15,995 bases of DNA. It comes from Paraprevotella sp. (GTDB lineage Bacteria; Bacteroidota; Bacteroidia; Bacteroidales; Bacteroidaceae). Every line of letters begins with the position of its first letter. The first letter of the stretch is position 1. Shown here piece after piece: positions 1-7,152 of the stretch. The notes under the pieces are model-generated. The model was not told the origin of the DNA. It saw only the letters and a list, made by a program, of their open reading frames with translations, and made no database searches. Both the position numbers and the translations under genes were made by a program. The stretch is from positions 1 through 15,995 of the forward strand of contig JAFOXE010000059.1 of assembly GCA_017425765.1 (NCBI GenBank). The letters run 5' to 3'.

Positions 1-1032
1 GCCACCATGCACGCAAAAAACCTGTACCGTAACCCAACAATTGAATGACGGAGGCTTTTATGGATAATAGGCCTATATGTAAACTTCTATTTTGACACGA
101 TGCATCGACACCTATCAGTAAGGTAAAAAACAATAAGGGTATCAACGGATAAAAAGCCAATACAGAAAAACAATCTCTATAATTGAGCAAACTAGGTAGA
201 TCGGGTGCATACATATATTTATGGTCCATTTGGAATATCCACATCCGCCCCATACAACCAATAAGGGCCAACAAAAGCAACATCGACGTTCCTAATGTAA
301 AGGCTGCAGGTAATAAATGTACCAATTTTAATGAATCTGGATACTTCTTGTATAAGTTAATACGAGCTATTCCCGAATTATGCACCTGCTTAAAAAACTT
401 TCGCATATCAGTTCTACGCTTATGCCACACCCATGCCTCAGCAAAAGACGACAAGAATATCCTCCCTTAAAGATGCGTATACTAAAATCAATGTCTTCAC
501 CAAATCGCATCTTCGAAAATCCACCTAATTTCATATATACATCGCGACGAATACCCATATTGAACGAGCGCGGATAAAACTTATCCATCTTTTTCTTTCC
601 ACCACGAATCCCACCTGTTGTAAAGAACGAAGTCATGGAATAATTTATAGCCTTTTGTACGGGTGTAAAAGAATCATGCGCTCGGTCTGGTCCGCCAAAG
701 GCATCAGTAGGTTGGTTTTCCAACTCCTTATTTATGGCCTCAAGATATCTCCCCGGTAACACACAATCGGAGTCCAAAATCAATAAATATTCTCCTCTAC
801 TACGCTCTGCACCATAATTTCTAGTGGTTCCGGGGCCGGAATTCAGTTTCTTAAAGTAATGAATATCCAAAAGTTCGGCGTACTTCTTCACCACCTCCTC
901 ACAAGGCACTGACGAACCATCTTCCACCACCACAACCTCAAAATCTTTACATGTCTGTGTGGTTAGGCTCTCCAACAATTCATCCACCTCATCCGGACGA
1001 TTATACACTGGTATTATCAGAGAATATTTCAT
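1..1032 (-). pseudogene. Family 2 glycosyltransferase, frameshifted and cut by the left edge
   Basis: Probable sugar transferase acting on a cell-surface polysaccharide or glycolipid; the acceptor cannot be told. The N-terminal GT-A domain starts MKYSLIIPVYNRPDE and carries VEDGSS (residues 36-41), the metal-binding DSD (87-89) and a GED motif (178-180), all typical of the family. The start at 1032 is preferred over the upstream ATG at 1086 because it begins directly with the conserved first beta strand. After about residue 196 the frame is lost. A shift of one base at an A4 run on the plus strand (443-446) restores similarity-like sequence (LFAEAWVWHKRRTDMRKFF) that stays open to base 1, about 147 residues, with two hydrophobic membrane segments. 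So either one T is missing from the coding strand, as a real mutation, or there is a sequencing error. Together the two frames give about 345 residues, still incomplete. It lies downstream of efp but probably has its own promoter. Confidence 0.8.
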
Positions 1033-1114
1033 ATTTCTTGTTGAATTTAGCACACCATAAAAGGCTTTTCTGTAGGCTATCAGCAACAGACATTGTCACC
1101 GTCGTCACCTTTGA

Positions 1115-1142
1115 CAAAGGTAAACAAAAAAATGAATAACAA
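1115..1142 (-). promoter_or_regulatory. Possible promoter of the glycosyltransferase
   Basis: On the minus strand TACCTTTG (1122-1115) matches the Bacteroidetes -7 consensus TAnnTTTG, and TTG (1142-1140) lies 17 bases upstream, slightly closer than the usual 19-21. The -7 element is one half of a perfect inverted repeat, ACCTTTG-A-CAAAGGT (1107-1121). The upstream element sits inside the efp terminator stem, so transcription may restart right where efp ends. This is a motif match only. Confidence 0.4.
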
Positions 1143-1171
1143 GGCCGATGTCGACCTTATTATTCATTTTT
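1128..1171 (-). terminator. Intrinsic terminator of efp
   Basis: AAAAATGAATAA (1128-1139) pairs with TTATTCATTTTT (1160-1171). The stem continues as AAGG/CCTT (1141-1144 with 1155-1158) after one C-A mismatch and closes on a 10-base loop. Read on the minus strand it begins about 24 bases after the efp stop and ends in a run of seven T, as expected of a factor-independent terminator. Confidence 0.8.
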
Positions 1172-1194
1172 CATTATCGTTCTATTATATAGTC

Positions 1195-1758
1195 TTACTT
1201 TACACGGCCAAGATAAGAACCGTCGCGAGTATCAACCTCAACCATTTCACCTTCATTGATAAACAAAGGAACACGAATCTCAGCACCAGTTTCTACAGTA
1301 GCGGGCTTTGTAGTGTTAGTAGCTGTATCACCCTTCAAACCTGGCTCTGTATAAGTAATTTGCAATACCACCTTAACCGGCATATCTGCATAAAGAACTG
1401 TTTCTGTAGAAGCATCGGTTACCACTTCAACAGTTTGACCTTCCTTCATAAAGTTAACGCCATTAATCAAATCCTTGTCGATAGGAATTTGCTCGAAAGT
1501 TTCTTGATTCATAAAGATGAAATCTTCACCTTCCTTATACAAGAATTGATAAGGACGGCGCTCCACACGTACGTCTTCCAATTTCTCACCGATGTTGAAA
1601 CGACGCTCCAATACGTTTCCAGAAACTACATCCTTCAAGGTTGTACGCATGATAGTATTACCCTTACCTGGTTTTACATGAAGGAAATCGATACAGAAAT
1701 AGAGCTTGCCATCCATGCGGATGCACGTTCCTTTTTTGATGTCTTGAGAGTTAATCAT
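1195..1758 (-). CDS. efp: Translation elongation factor P
   Basis: EF-P binds between the P and E sites of the ribosome and relieves stalling at consecutive prolines. The 187-residue product has the family's usual length and three-domain layout: an N-terminal KOW-like domain (about 1-65), a central OB domain, and a C-terminal OB domain ending DGSYLGRVK. The conserved loop KPGKGN (29-34) presents Lys32 at the position that is modified in other bacteria; no modification enzyme is encoded in this window. The C-terminal signature (VETGAEIRVPLFINEGE) is intact. The gene is transcribed alone, between its own promoter (1818-1849) and a hairpin terminator, divergently from rpmH. No Shine-Dalgarno site is visible, as is normal in Bacteroidetes. 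Confidence 0.97.
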   Translation of the reverse strand: MINSQDIKKGTCIRMDGKLYFCIDFLHVKPGKGNTIMRTTLKDVVSGNVLERRFNIGEKLEDVRVERRPYQFLYKEGEDFIFMNQETFEQIPIDKDLINGVNFMKEGQTVEVVTDASTETVLYADMPVKVVLQITYTEPGLKGDTATNTTKPATVETGAEIRVPLFINEGEMVEVDTRDGSYLGRVK

Positions 1759-1817
1759 AAAATTTCTATGCTTATTATTTTAAGTAATTATTATCCTTTT
1801 TCCCTTGTTTTGAGCTG

Positions 1818-1849
1818 CAAAGTTAATTGATTTTTAGAAAAAAACGCAA
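1818..1849 (-). promoter_or_regulatory. Promoter of efp
   Basis: On the minus strand TAACTTTG (1825-1818) fits the Bacteroidetes -7 consensus TAnnTTTG, and TTG (1849-1847) lies 21 bases upstream. Transcription would begin near 1810, leaving a leader of about 50 bases before the efp ATG. It lies back to back with the rpmH promoter, with about 28 bases between the two upstream elements. Confidence 0.7.
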
Positions 1850-1877
1850 TAGAATAGTGGAAAAATATCACGCTCTC

Positions 1878-1908
1878 TTGCTTTATTAAAAAAAAGTGCC
1901 TACTTTTG
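1878..1908 (+). promoter_or_regulatory. Promoter of rpmH
   Basis: TACTTTTG (1901-1908) fits TAnnTTTG, and TTG (1878-1880) lies 20 bases upstream, with an A-rich tract between them. Transcription would begin near 1915, giving a leader of about 37 bases before the rpmH start. Confidence 0.75.
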
Positions 1909-1951
1909 CAACCCGATTAGAGGAAGATAACAACAAAAAAATATATAGACA

Positions 1952-2110
1952 ATGAAAAGAACATTCCAACCCTCCAACAGAAGAAGAAAGAATAAACATG
2001 GTTTCCGTGAGCGCATGGCAACAGCCAACGGTCGTCGCGTATTGGCAGCACGTCGTGCTAAAGGCCGCAAGAAGTTGAGCGTATCAGACGAAAAGCACGG
2101 TAAGAACTAA
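1952..2110 (+). CDS. rpmH: 50S ribosomal protein L34
   Basis: A 52-residue, very basic protein of the large ribosomal subunit. It opens with the L34 signature [20 protein letters not shown], followed by [22 protein letters not shown], which covers the entire conserved family. A short extension ([10 protein letters not shown]) follows the usual end, as is common in Bacteroidales. The start is fixed by the universal MKRT beginning. In many bacteria rpmH lies beside dnaA and rnpA near the origin; here its neighbour is efp, so this context gives no sign of an origin. The gene is single, with its own promoter and terminator. Confidence 0.96.
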   Translation: MKRTFQPSNRRRKNKHGFRERMATANGRRVLAARRAKGRKKLSVSDEKHGKN

Positions 2111-2135
2111 TCAACCATGTTTTCATAAGAAAACG

Positions 2136-2174
2136 AAAAGAAGTAGGGATATTCCTTACTTCTTTTTGTTTTTT
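2136..2174 (+). terminator. Intrinsic terminator of rpmH
   Basis: AAAAGAAGTAGGG (2136-2148) pairs with CCTTACTTCTTTT (2154-2166) around the loop ATATT, with one G-T pair. A T-rich tract interrupted by one G follows (2167-2174). It begins 25 bases after the rpmH stop. Confidence 0.8.
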
Positions 2175-2179
2175 ATTAC

Positions 2180-2187
2180 TACCTTTG
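2180..2187 (+). promoter_or_regulatory. Likely -7 element for the PASTA-rluD-ddl gene run
   Basis: TACCTTTG fits TAnnTTTG and lies 29 bases before the ATG at 2217, directly after the rpmH terminator. A clear TTG at the expected distance upstream is missing; the space is filled by the T-rich end of the terminator. I infer that it drives the next four or five plus-strand genes, as no good promoter is seen between them. Confidence 0.5.
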
Positions 2188-2216
2188 TACATATATAAAG
2201 AAAAAGGTAGTTTGTC

Positions 2217-2876
2217 ATGTCGATAAAAACTTTCAAGAAGAAGATAAGTAGTCCTATTCTTTGGATCAACTTTATGCTCATGTTTTTTGTCTTGATTGGA
2301 GTGGGTATAGGTGTTTGGTATTGGTTAAAGGACTACACCCTCCATGGTCAAGAAATAACCGTTCCTAGCGTAAAAGGCCAACGCATTGGCCAAGTTGGCC
2401 TTACACTAAGCCGTTTGCAACTAAAAGCAGTGGTCGTAGATTCAGGCTACAATCGCTCACTTCCTACCGGTACTATCTTGGAACAAAACCCCGCAAGTGG
2501 CCAAAAAGTAAAACCGGGACGTGAAATCTACCTCACCATCAATACCCACAAAACACCCACCATACCTTTTCCTGATATCGCCGACAATTGCTCCGCTCGT
2601 GAAGCCGAAGCACGCCTTAAAGCTCTTGGTTTCACTATTATTAAGCATGAGTCAGTGGAAGGAGAAAAAGACTGGGTATACGGTGTTAAATGTAAAGGAC
2701 GAATTATACAAGCCGGCGAACGCATCTCAAAAGAAGAGCCTATTGTGCTCCAAGTAGGACAAAACTCGAGCAACACAGCTATAAAAGAAGACATTGCTGA
2801 TCCGGAAACCTCAATAAACTCAAGCACCACCTTCTCCTCGGATGGAAATGACGAAGAGGATGTTTACGACTTATAG
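2217..2876 (+). CDS. Membrane-anchored PASTA domain protein
   Basis: A 219-residue protein with a short basic N-terminus (KTFKKK), one membrane segment (about 14-37) and two PASTA domains outside the cytoplasm (about 46-111 and 112-181). Each PASTA unit shows the family pattern: a P-x-V/D start, a helix with G/A-L, and an ILEQNPASGQKVKPG-type turn (87-101). A hydrophilic tail rich in Ser, Thr, Asp and Glu follows (183-219). PASTA domains bind peptidoglycan fragments in Ser/Thr kinases and some penicillin-binding proteins. Here there is no kinase or transpeptidase domain, so the protein may be a wall-associated sensor or scaffold; that role is inferred. The basic stretch before the membrane segment suggests N-in, C-out topology. 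Only 18 bases separate it from rluD, and ddl, a cell-wall gene, follows in the same run. Confidence 0.9.
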   Translation: MSIKTFKKKISSPILWINFMLMFFVLIGVGIGVWYWLKDYTLHGQEITVPSVKGQRIGQVGLTLSRLQLKAVVVDSGYNRSLPTGTILEQNPASGQKVKPGREIYLTINTHKTPTIPFPDIADNCSAREAEARLKALGFTIIKHESVEGEKDWVYGVKCKGRIIQAGERISKEEPIVLQVGQNSSNTAIKEDIADPETSINSSTTFSSDGNDEEDVYDL

Positions 2877-2894
2877 CCGTTTGTACTATTTTCT

Positions 2895-3998
2895 ATGAAC
2901 GACGAATTAGAATATACCCTACCCGATTCGCCTGACACTCTTACAGATGATGAATTAGAGGGCGACGGTGACGAAATGCAGGCCTTGTTCGAGCACCATC
3001 GTGTGGTTGCCGACAAAGGACAAACCTTAATGCGTATTGACAAGTTCCTAATGGAGCATCTTTTCAATACGTCACGCAATCGTTTGCAAAAAGCAGCCGA
3101 ATGCGGTTTTATCCGCGTCAACGACAAACCCGTCAAAAGCAATTATCGTGTAAAGCCTTTTGATGTGGTCACCATTGTTCTTGACCGTCCTAAATACGAA
3201 AACGAGATTATCCCCGAAGACATTCCCATTGACGTAGTTTATGAAGATGACGATTTGTTGGTTATTAACAAACCGGCCGGACTTGTCGTACACCCAGGAT
3301 GCGGAAACTATACGGGCACATTAGTGAATGCCATTGCTTGGCATTTAAGAGAGGATCCTAACTACGACCCCAACGACCCGCAAGTGGGTCTCGTTCATCG
3401 CATCGACAAAGATACATCGGGGCTGCTTGTAGTTGCTAAAACGCCAGATGCCAAGACACACCTCTGCCGTCAATTTTTTGAGAAAACCACGAAACGACAA
3501 TACAATGCGTTGGTGTGGGGTAACGTCATTGACGACAAAGGCCGCATAGAGGGGAACATTGCCCGACACCCCAAAGACCGCATGCAGATGGCGGTATTTG
3601 CGCCTGAATCCGGTGTAGGCAAGCATGCTGTAACGCATTATCGCGTAATGGAGCGTCTCGGCTACGTCACTTGGATAGAATGTGTACTTGAAACCGGACG
3701 CACACACCAAATTCGTGTACACATGAAACACATTGGTCATACACTCTTCAACGACGAGCGCTATGGTGGCAATGAGATCTTGAGAGGAACACAATTCAGT
3801 AAATACAAGCAATTCATCAATAATTGTTTCGAATGTTGCCCTCGCCAAGCGTTGCATGCACGCACCCTTGGTTTTGTGCATCCACGCACCGGTAAAGAAA
3901 TGTTCTTCACGTCCGACGTTCCTGCCGACATGTGCAATCTGTTGGAGCGTTGGCGTGTATACATATCAGGACGTAACAACGAACAAGCCACATCATAA
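2895..3998 (+). CDS. rluD: 23S rRNA pseudouridine synthase, RluD family
   Basis: Converts specific uridines of 23S rRNA to pseudouridine; in E. coli RluD these are in helix 69 (1911, 1915, 1917). The 367 residues comprise an acidic N-terminal stretch of about 40 residues, an S4 RNA-binding domain (about 45-100, starting LMRIDKFL) and the RluA-type catalytic domain. Visible motifs are the INKPAGLVVHPG strand (124-135), HRIDKDTSGLLVVAKT with catalytic Asp171, and GRTHQIRVH (268-276). The acidic N-terminal extension and the S4 domain separate RluD-like enzymes from RluA. Which uridines are modified is inferred from the family; RluC or another RluA-type enzyme is the alternative. The gene follows the PASTA gene by 18 bases and precedes ddl by 38 AT-rich bases. 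Confidence 0.9.
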   Translation: MNDELEYTLPDSPDTLTDDELEGDGDEMQALFEHHRVVADKGQTLMRIDKFLMEHLFNTSRNRLQKAAECGFIRVNDKPVKSNYRVKPFDVVTIVLDRPKYENEIIPEDIPIDVVYEDDDLLVINKPAGLVVHPGCGNYTGTLVNAIAWHLREDPNYDPNDPQVGLVHRIDKDTSGLLVVAKTPDAKTHLCRQFFEKTTKRQYNALVWGNVIDDKGRIEGNIARHPKDRMQMAVFAPESGVGKHAVTHYRVMERLGYVTWIECVLETGRTHQIRVHMKHIGHTLFNDERYGGNEILRGTQFSKYKQFINNCFECCPRQALHARTLGFVHPRTGKEMFFTSDVPADMCNLLERWRVYISGRNNEQATS

Positions 3999-4036
3999 AG
4001 TAAGATTTTATATATATATACATTATAATATTATAA

Positions 4037-5044
4037 ATGAAGAAAACTATTATAGCCATTATAGCCGGAGGAGATTCCTCCGAATATCACGTATCTTTGC
4101 GTAGCGCAGAAGGCATCTACTCCTTTCTCGATCACGAAAAATACGAAGTATACATTGTAGAGATGAAAGGCCTCACATGGGAGGCTCGTTTATCGAACGA
4201 TGTCAAAGTTCCTATTGACCGTAATGATTTTAGTTTCATAAAGGACGGAAAGCGCATCAAACCCGATTTTGCCTATATTACCATCCACGGCACACCGGGT
4301 GAAGATGGTATACTACAAGGGTATTTCGACCTCTTACACATCCCATACTCTACGAGTGGAGTATTGGTAGAGGCGCTCACGTTCAACAAATTTGCCCTAA
4401 ACCAATACCTTAAAGGCTTTGGAGTGAGTGTAAGCGAGAGCCTTGTTGTTCGTAAAGGTTTCGAACAGATGGTGACCGACCAAGAAGTAATCGAACGCAT
4501 CGGTCTACCTTGTTTTGTAAAACCCAATGCCGGTGGTTCCAGTTTCGGTGTCACCAAGGTAAAATCTATGAACGAACTTCGTCCTGCTTTAGAGAAAGCC
4601 ATGTTAGAAAGCGACGAGGTGATGATCGAATCTTTTATGCAAGGCACCGAAGTCACTTGCGGATGCTATAAGACCAGCGAAAAAGAGGTGGTATTCCCCA
4701 TTACAGAAGTCGTTACCGAAAACGAATTCTTTGACTACGACGCCAAGTACAATGGCCAGGTACAAGAAATCACTCCGGCACGCATCAGCGAAGACACCGC
4801 GGAGCGCGTCCGCCTCATCACCTCAACTATATACGACATACTTGGTTGTTCCGGAATCATACGTATAGACTACATTCTTACGCCCGGAACAAATGCCGAA
4901 GGCAAGCCGACCGAAAAAATCAATATGCTTGAGATAAACACCACACCCGGTATGACCCCTACTAGTTTTATTCCCCAACAGGTACGTGCTGCAGGATTGG
5001 ACATAAAGGATGTGTTGACCGATATTATTGAAGACAAACTCTAA
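4037..5044 (+). CDS. ddl: D-alanine--D-alanine ligase
   Basis: ATP-dependent cytoplasmic ligase making the D-Ala-D-Ala end of the peptidoglycan stem peptide. The 335 residues follow the ATP-grasp order: GGDSSEYHVS (11-20), HGTPGEDG (84-91), VKPNAGGSSFGV (161-172), FFDYDAKY (231-238), RIDY (276-279) and the metal-binding LEINTTPGMT (298-307). Lys237-Tyr238 align with Lys215-Tyr216 of E. coli DdlB. Tyr at that site is the D-Ala-D-Ala form, whereas Phe there is associated with D-Ala-D-Lac ligases, so an ordinary vancomycin-type target is predicted. The C-terminus is complete. The upstream spacer is a run of alternating T and A; I see no clear -7 element there, so the gene is probably co-transcribed with rluD. 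Confidence 0.95.
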   Translation: MKKTIIAIIAGGDSSEYHVSLRSAEGIYSFLDHEKYEVYIVEMKGLTWEARLSNDVKVPIDRNDFSFIKDGKRIKPDFAYITIHGTPGEDGILQGYFDLLHIPYSTSGVLVEALTFNKFALNQYLKGFGVSVSESLVVRKGFEQMVTDQEVIERIGLPCFVKPNAGGSSFGVTKVKSMNELRPALEKAMLESDEVMIESFMQGTEVTCGCYKTSEKEVVFPITEVVTENEFFDYDAKYNGQVQEITPARISEDTAERVRLITSTIYDILGCSGIIRIDYILTPGTNAEGKPTEKINMLEINTTPGMTPTSFIPQQVRAAGLDIKDVLTDIIEDKL

Positions 5045-5056
5045 ATCTTAAATGCC

Positions 5057-6214
5057 ATGAACATTCCCGCCGAATTTGACGAGATTCGTCCGTATCAACC
5101 CGAAGAATTGCCGGCCGTATTTGAAGAACTTTTGGCCGACCCTATGTTTGAAGGTGTAATCAAACACATCATGCCGCAAATCCCGTTCCCTATATTTGCA
5201 TCGGAACTTCGCAAGTGCACCACCAACAACGAGGTGCAACTCAAGTTTTGTTACCCACTTTTGAAGGAGTTGGCGGCCAAATGTGGCGACGGTATGGATA
5301 TGGACACCACAGCAATCCCCGACCGCGAAAAGCGCTATACCTTTATCAGCAACCACCGCGACATTATTCTTGATTCAGCCTTTCTTTCTGTGTTGTTGAT
5401 AGAAAACAAGTTCCCCACTACCGTGGAAATTGCCATCGGCGACAATCTGCTTATCATGCCATGGATAAAGAAGTTGGTTCGCGTGAACAAGTCATTCATT
5501 GTGCAACGTGCACTCACCATGCGCCAAATGCTCATTTCAAGCAACCGTTTGAGCAACTATATGCACTTTGCCATCGAAGAAAAGAAGGAAAACTTGTGGA
5601 TTGCCCAACGTGAAGGACGTGCCAAAGACTCGAACGACCGCACACAAGACTCTGTACTGAAAATGTTGGCCATGGGGGGTGAAGGTAGCATCATCGACCG
5701 ATTGAAGGCATTGCACATTGTGCCCACTGCTCTATCTTATGAGTTCGATCCATGCGACTATCTGAAAGCACAAGAATTCCAAATGAAACGCGACAACCCG
5801 GAGTTCAAGAAGAGCCAACAAGACGATTTGGACAATATGCAAACCGGATTGTTCGGTTACAAGGGCCGCATACACTTCCAAGCAGCACCGTGTATCGACG
5901 AATGGTTGGAACAACTTGATCCCGAAACACCTAAAACCGAAATCTTCACTCTTATTGCCGAATACATTGACAAAGGCATCCACAGCAACTATCGTCTGTA
6001 TCCATGCAACTACATTGCAGCAGACCGCCTAAGGGGAACCACCCAATTTAAGGATTACTACACCGAAGCCGATGTAACTAAGTTCGATGCCTATTTGCAA
6101 GGACAATTAGACAAGATTAAGATGGAAACACCGGATTGGGACTTTTTGCGCGAACGCATGTACACTATGTATGCAAACCCTGTGTTCAACCAATTGGCAG
6201 CATTAGCCAAGTAA
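5057..6214 (+). CDS. Glycerolipid-type acyltransferase (PlsC-like domain)
   Basis: A 385-residue protein likely to move an acyl chain to a lipid or glycerol phosphate acceptor. The acyltransferase core lies at about residues 90-200. Block I reads SNHRDIILDS, with His100 and Asp106 and the conserved NH pair. A GDN block follows (128-130). Block III is AQREGRAKDS, with Glu186-Gly187-Arg188, matching the EG(T/R)RS motif. The His-Asp spacing is five residues (H-x5-D) rather than the usual four; Asp102 (H-x-D) is another acidic candidate. The flanking N-terminal (1-90) and long C-terminal (200-385) parts are larger than in a typical PlsC of about 240 residues, so its substrate may differ. No membrane segment is obvious. 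It follows ddl by 12 bases and is clearly part of the same run. An alternative is a GPAT/PlsB-like enzyme. Confidence 0.8.
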   Translation: MNIPAEFDEIRPYQPEELPAVFEELLADPMFEGVIKHIMPQIPFPIFASELRKCTTNNEVQLKFCYPLLKELAAKCGDGMDMDTTAIPDREKRYTFISNHRDIILDSAFLSVLLIENKFPTTVEIAIGDNLLIMPWIKKLVRVNKSFIVQRALTMRQMLISSNRLSNYMHFAIEEKKENLWIAQREGRAKDSNDRTQDSVLKMLAMGGEGSIIDRLKALHIVPTALSYEFDPCDYLKAQEFQMKRDNPEFKKSQQDDLDNMQTGLFGYKGRIHFQAAPCIDEWLEQLDPETPKTEIFTLIAEYIDKGIHSNYRLYPCNYIAADRLRGTTQFKDYYTEADVTKFDAYLQGQLDKIKMETPDWDFLRERMYTMYANPVFNQLAALAK

Positions 6215-6248
6215 TCACAAAATTCGGAACCAAACCGGCGTTCTGCAG

Positions 6249-6887
6249 ATGAAACTAAAAAGTGTAATTCTCACCTTGTGTATTGGTGCCCTGTTGGGAA
6301 CATCTTGTACCATCGAAAACGAAGACAGCAGCACCTACCCTTCGCTCATCAGCGAATTGGCCGACCTTGAAACCAATGCTCAAGGAGTGATGCACCGAAT
6401 GCTTACCGACGGAGGCGAGCAGTTCTACCTGAGCAATCCTAAGTCGGGTTACATAGCGGATGCTGTGTATCGTGGATTATGTGGTTACACAAAAATCCAA
6501 GGGAGCAGCAAGCCCATGGCACAACTATCTTCACTACAACATGTGGTAATCCTACGCGATTCCACCGAACGACCGAAGAAAGCCGACCCCATAAAGGTGG
6601 TAAGTGCATGGCGAGGAGGAGAATACATAAACTTGCACTTGGCCCCCAAAACACAAGGAGGAGTCCAACATTGGGGCTTTCGCAAGGAAAGCATAAAAGA
6701 AGAAAATGGCAAGAAACACCTATTTCTATCCTTGCACCACAACCAAAACAACGACCGCACATCGTACACCGAAACGGTCTATGCAAGCTTGTGGTTAGAG
6801 CCTCTTAAAGAAATCGGCAAAGGCGATAGCGTAACGCTCGCCATCTGCACCCAAAACGGTTTTGAAAATTTCAAATTTGTGTATTGA
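6249..6887 (+). CDS. NigD-like lipoprotein
   Basis: A 212-residue predicted lipoprotein. The signal peptide (1-19) ends in GTSC with Cys20 as the lipidated residue; the -3 position is Gly and not Leu, which is tolerated in Bacteroidetes. The acidic stretch just after the cysteine (TIENEDSS) resembles a lipoprotein export signal, suggesting display on the outer surface. The rest is beta-rich and similar in layout to NigD-like proteins of Bacteroides: an N-terminal OB-like half and a C-terminal sandwich with the EYINLHL and HLFLSLHHNQ strands. The family is named after a gene of a B. fragilis bacteriocin operon, but most members have no known function, and I see no bacteriocin gene here. It lies 34 bases after the acyltransferase and is the last gene before strong terminators. 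Confidence 0.75.
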   Translation: MKLKSVILTLCIGALLGTSCTIENEDSSTYPSLISELADLETNAQGVMHRMLTDGGEQFYLSNPKSGYIADAVYRGLCGYTKIQGSSKPMAQLSSLQHVVILRDSTERPKKADPIKVVSAWRGGEYINLHLAPKTQGGVQHWGFRKESIKEENGKKHLFLSLHHNQNNDRTSYTETVYASLWLEPLKEIGKGDSVTLAICTQNGFENFKFVY

Positions 6888-6903
6888 ACATATACATAAA
6901 AAC

Positions 6904-6938
6904 ACACCGTGGTGTGGACACCCTCTACACCACGGTGT
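6904..6938 (+). terminator. First of two consecutive hairpins after the lipoprotein gene
   Basis: ACACCGTGGTGT (6904-6915) is a perfect 12-base inverted repeat with ACACCACGGTGT (6927-6938), loop of 11 bases. It begins 16 bases after the lipoprotein stop. No T run follows it, so alone it is more a 3'-end-stabilising stem than a complete terminator. It belongs with the hairpin that follows 12 bases later. Confidence 0.6.
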
Positions 6939-6950
6939 CAACAGCCACTA

Positions 6951-6989
6951 GACGCTCGCCTTGATTCATCAAGGCGAGCGTCTTTTTTT
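6951..6989 (+). terminator. Strong intrinsic terminator
   Basis: GACGCTCGCCTTGA (6951-6964) pairs perfectly with TCAAGGCGAGCGTC (6969-6982) around TTCA, followed by seven T (6983-6989). This ends the run that starts with the PASTA gene. The 14-bp GC-rich stem and T run make it the clearest terminator in the window. Confidence 0.92.
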
Positions 6990-7101
6990 AACGGTAAAAT
7001 CACATCCTTATTTTGTAGATTTTCAATCAGTTATAAAAACAAGGGAAGGGTAAAGTAACTGCAATGTGTTTTCTCTGTTCTTAAATTTATGCATACAACC
7101 C

Positions 7102-7133
7102 TTGGCACGTACCTTTATTTTTTTATACCTTTG
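7102..7133 (+). promoter_or_regulatory. Promoter of the thiamine uptake operon
   Basis: TACCTTTG (7126-7133) fits TAnnTTTG, and TTG (7102-7104) lies 21 bases upstream. Transcription would begin close to 7140, just in front of the riboswitch. The remainder of the 349-base gap before it (6990-7101) is AT-rich and holds no gene or other signal that I can recognise. Confidence 0.8.
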
Positions 7134-7152
7134 CGGCGTTAGTGCTACACAC

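Noticed and set aside
183..577. Plus-strand open frames over the broken part of the glycosyltransferase
   Set aside because: The minus strand, after correcting one base, gives a coherent product with membrane segments, so the plus-strand frames are shadows.
1093..1830. Open reading frame of 245 codons on the plus strand across efp
   Set aside because: It lies entirely opposite efp and its promoter, has no recognisable domain and begins in the glycosyltransferase promoter. It is an antisense by-product of the efp codon pattern.
3345..3881. Minus-strand open frame of 178 codons inside rluD
   Set aside because: It is fully antisense to conserved RluD motifs and its translation resembles no family.
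4011..4036. Alternating T/A tract before ddl as a promoter or regulatory repeat
   Set aside because: It contains no TAnnTTTG element. Short AT-rich spacers before starts are ordinary in Bacteroidetes.
6249..6887. Bacteriocin system suggested by the NigD-like lipoprotein
   Set aside because: No peptide precursor, modification enzyme or exporter gene is nearby. NigD-like proteins are common in Bacteroidales without bacteriocin genes.
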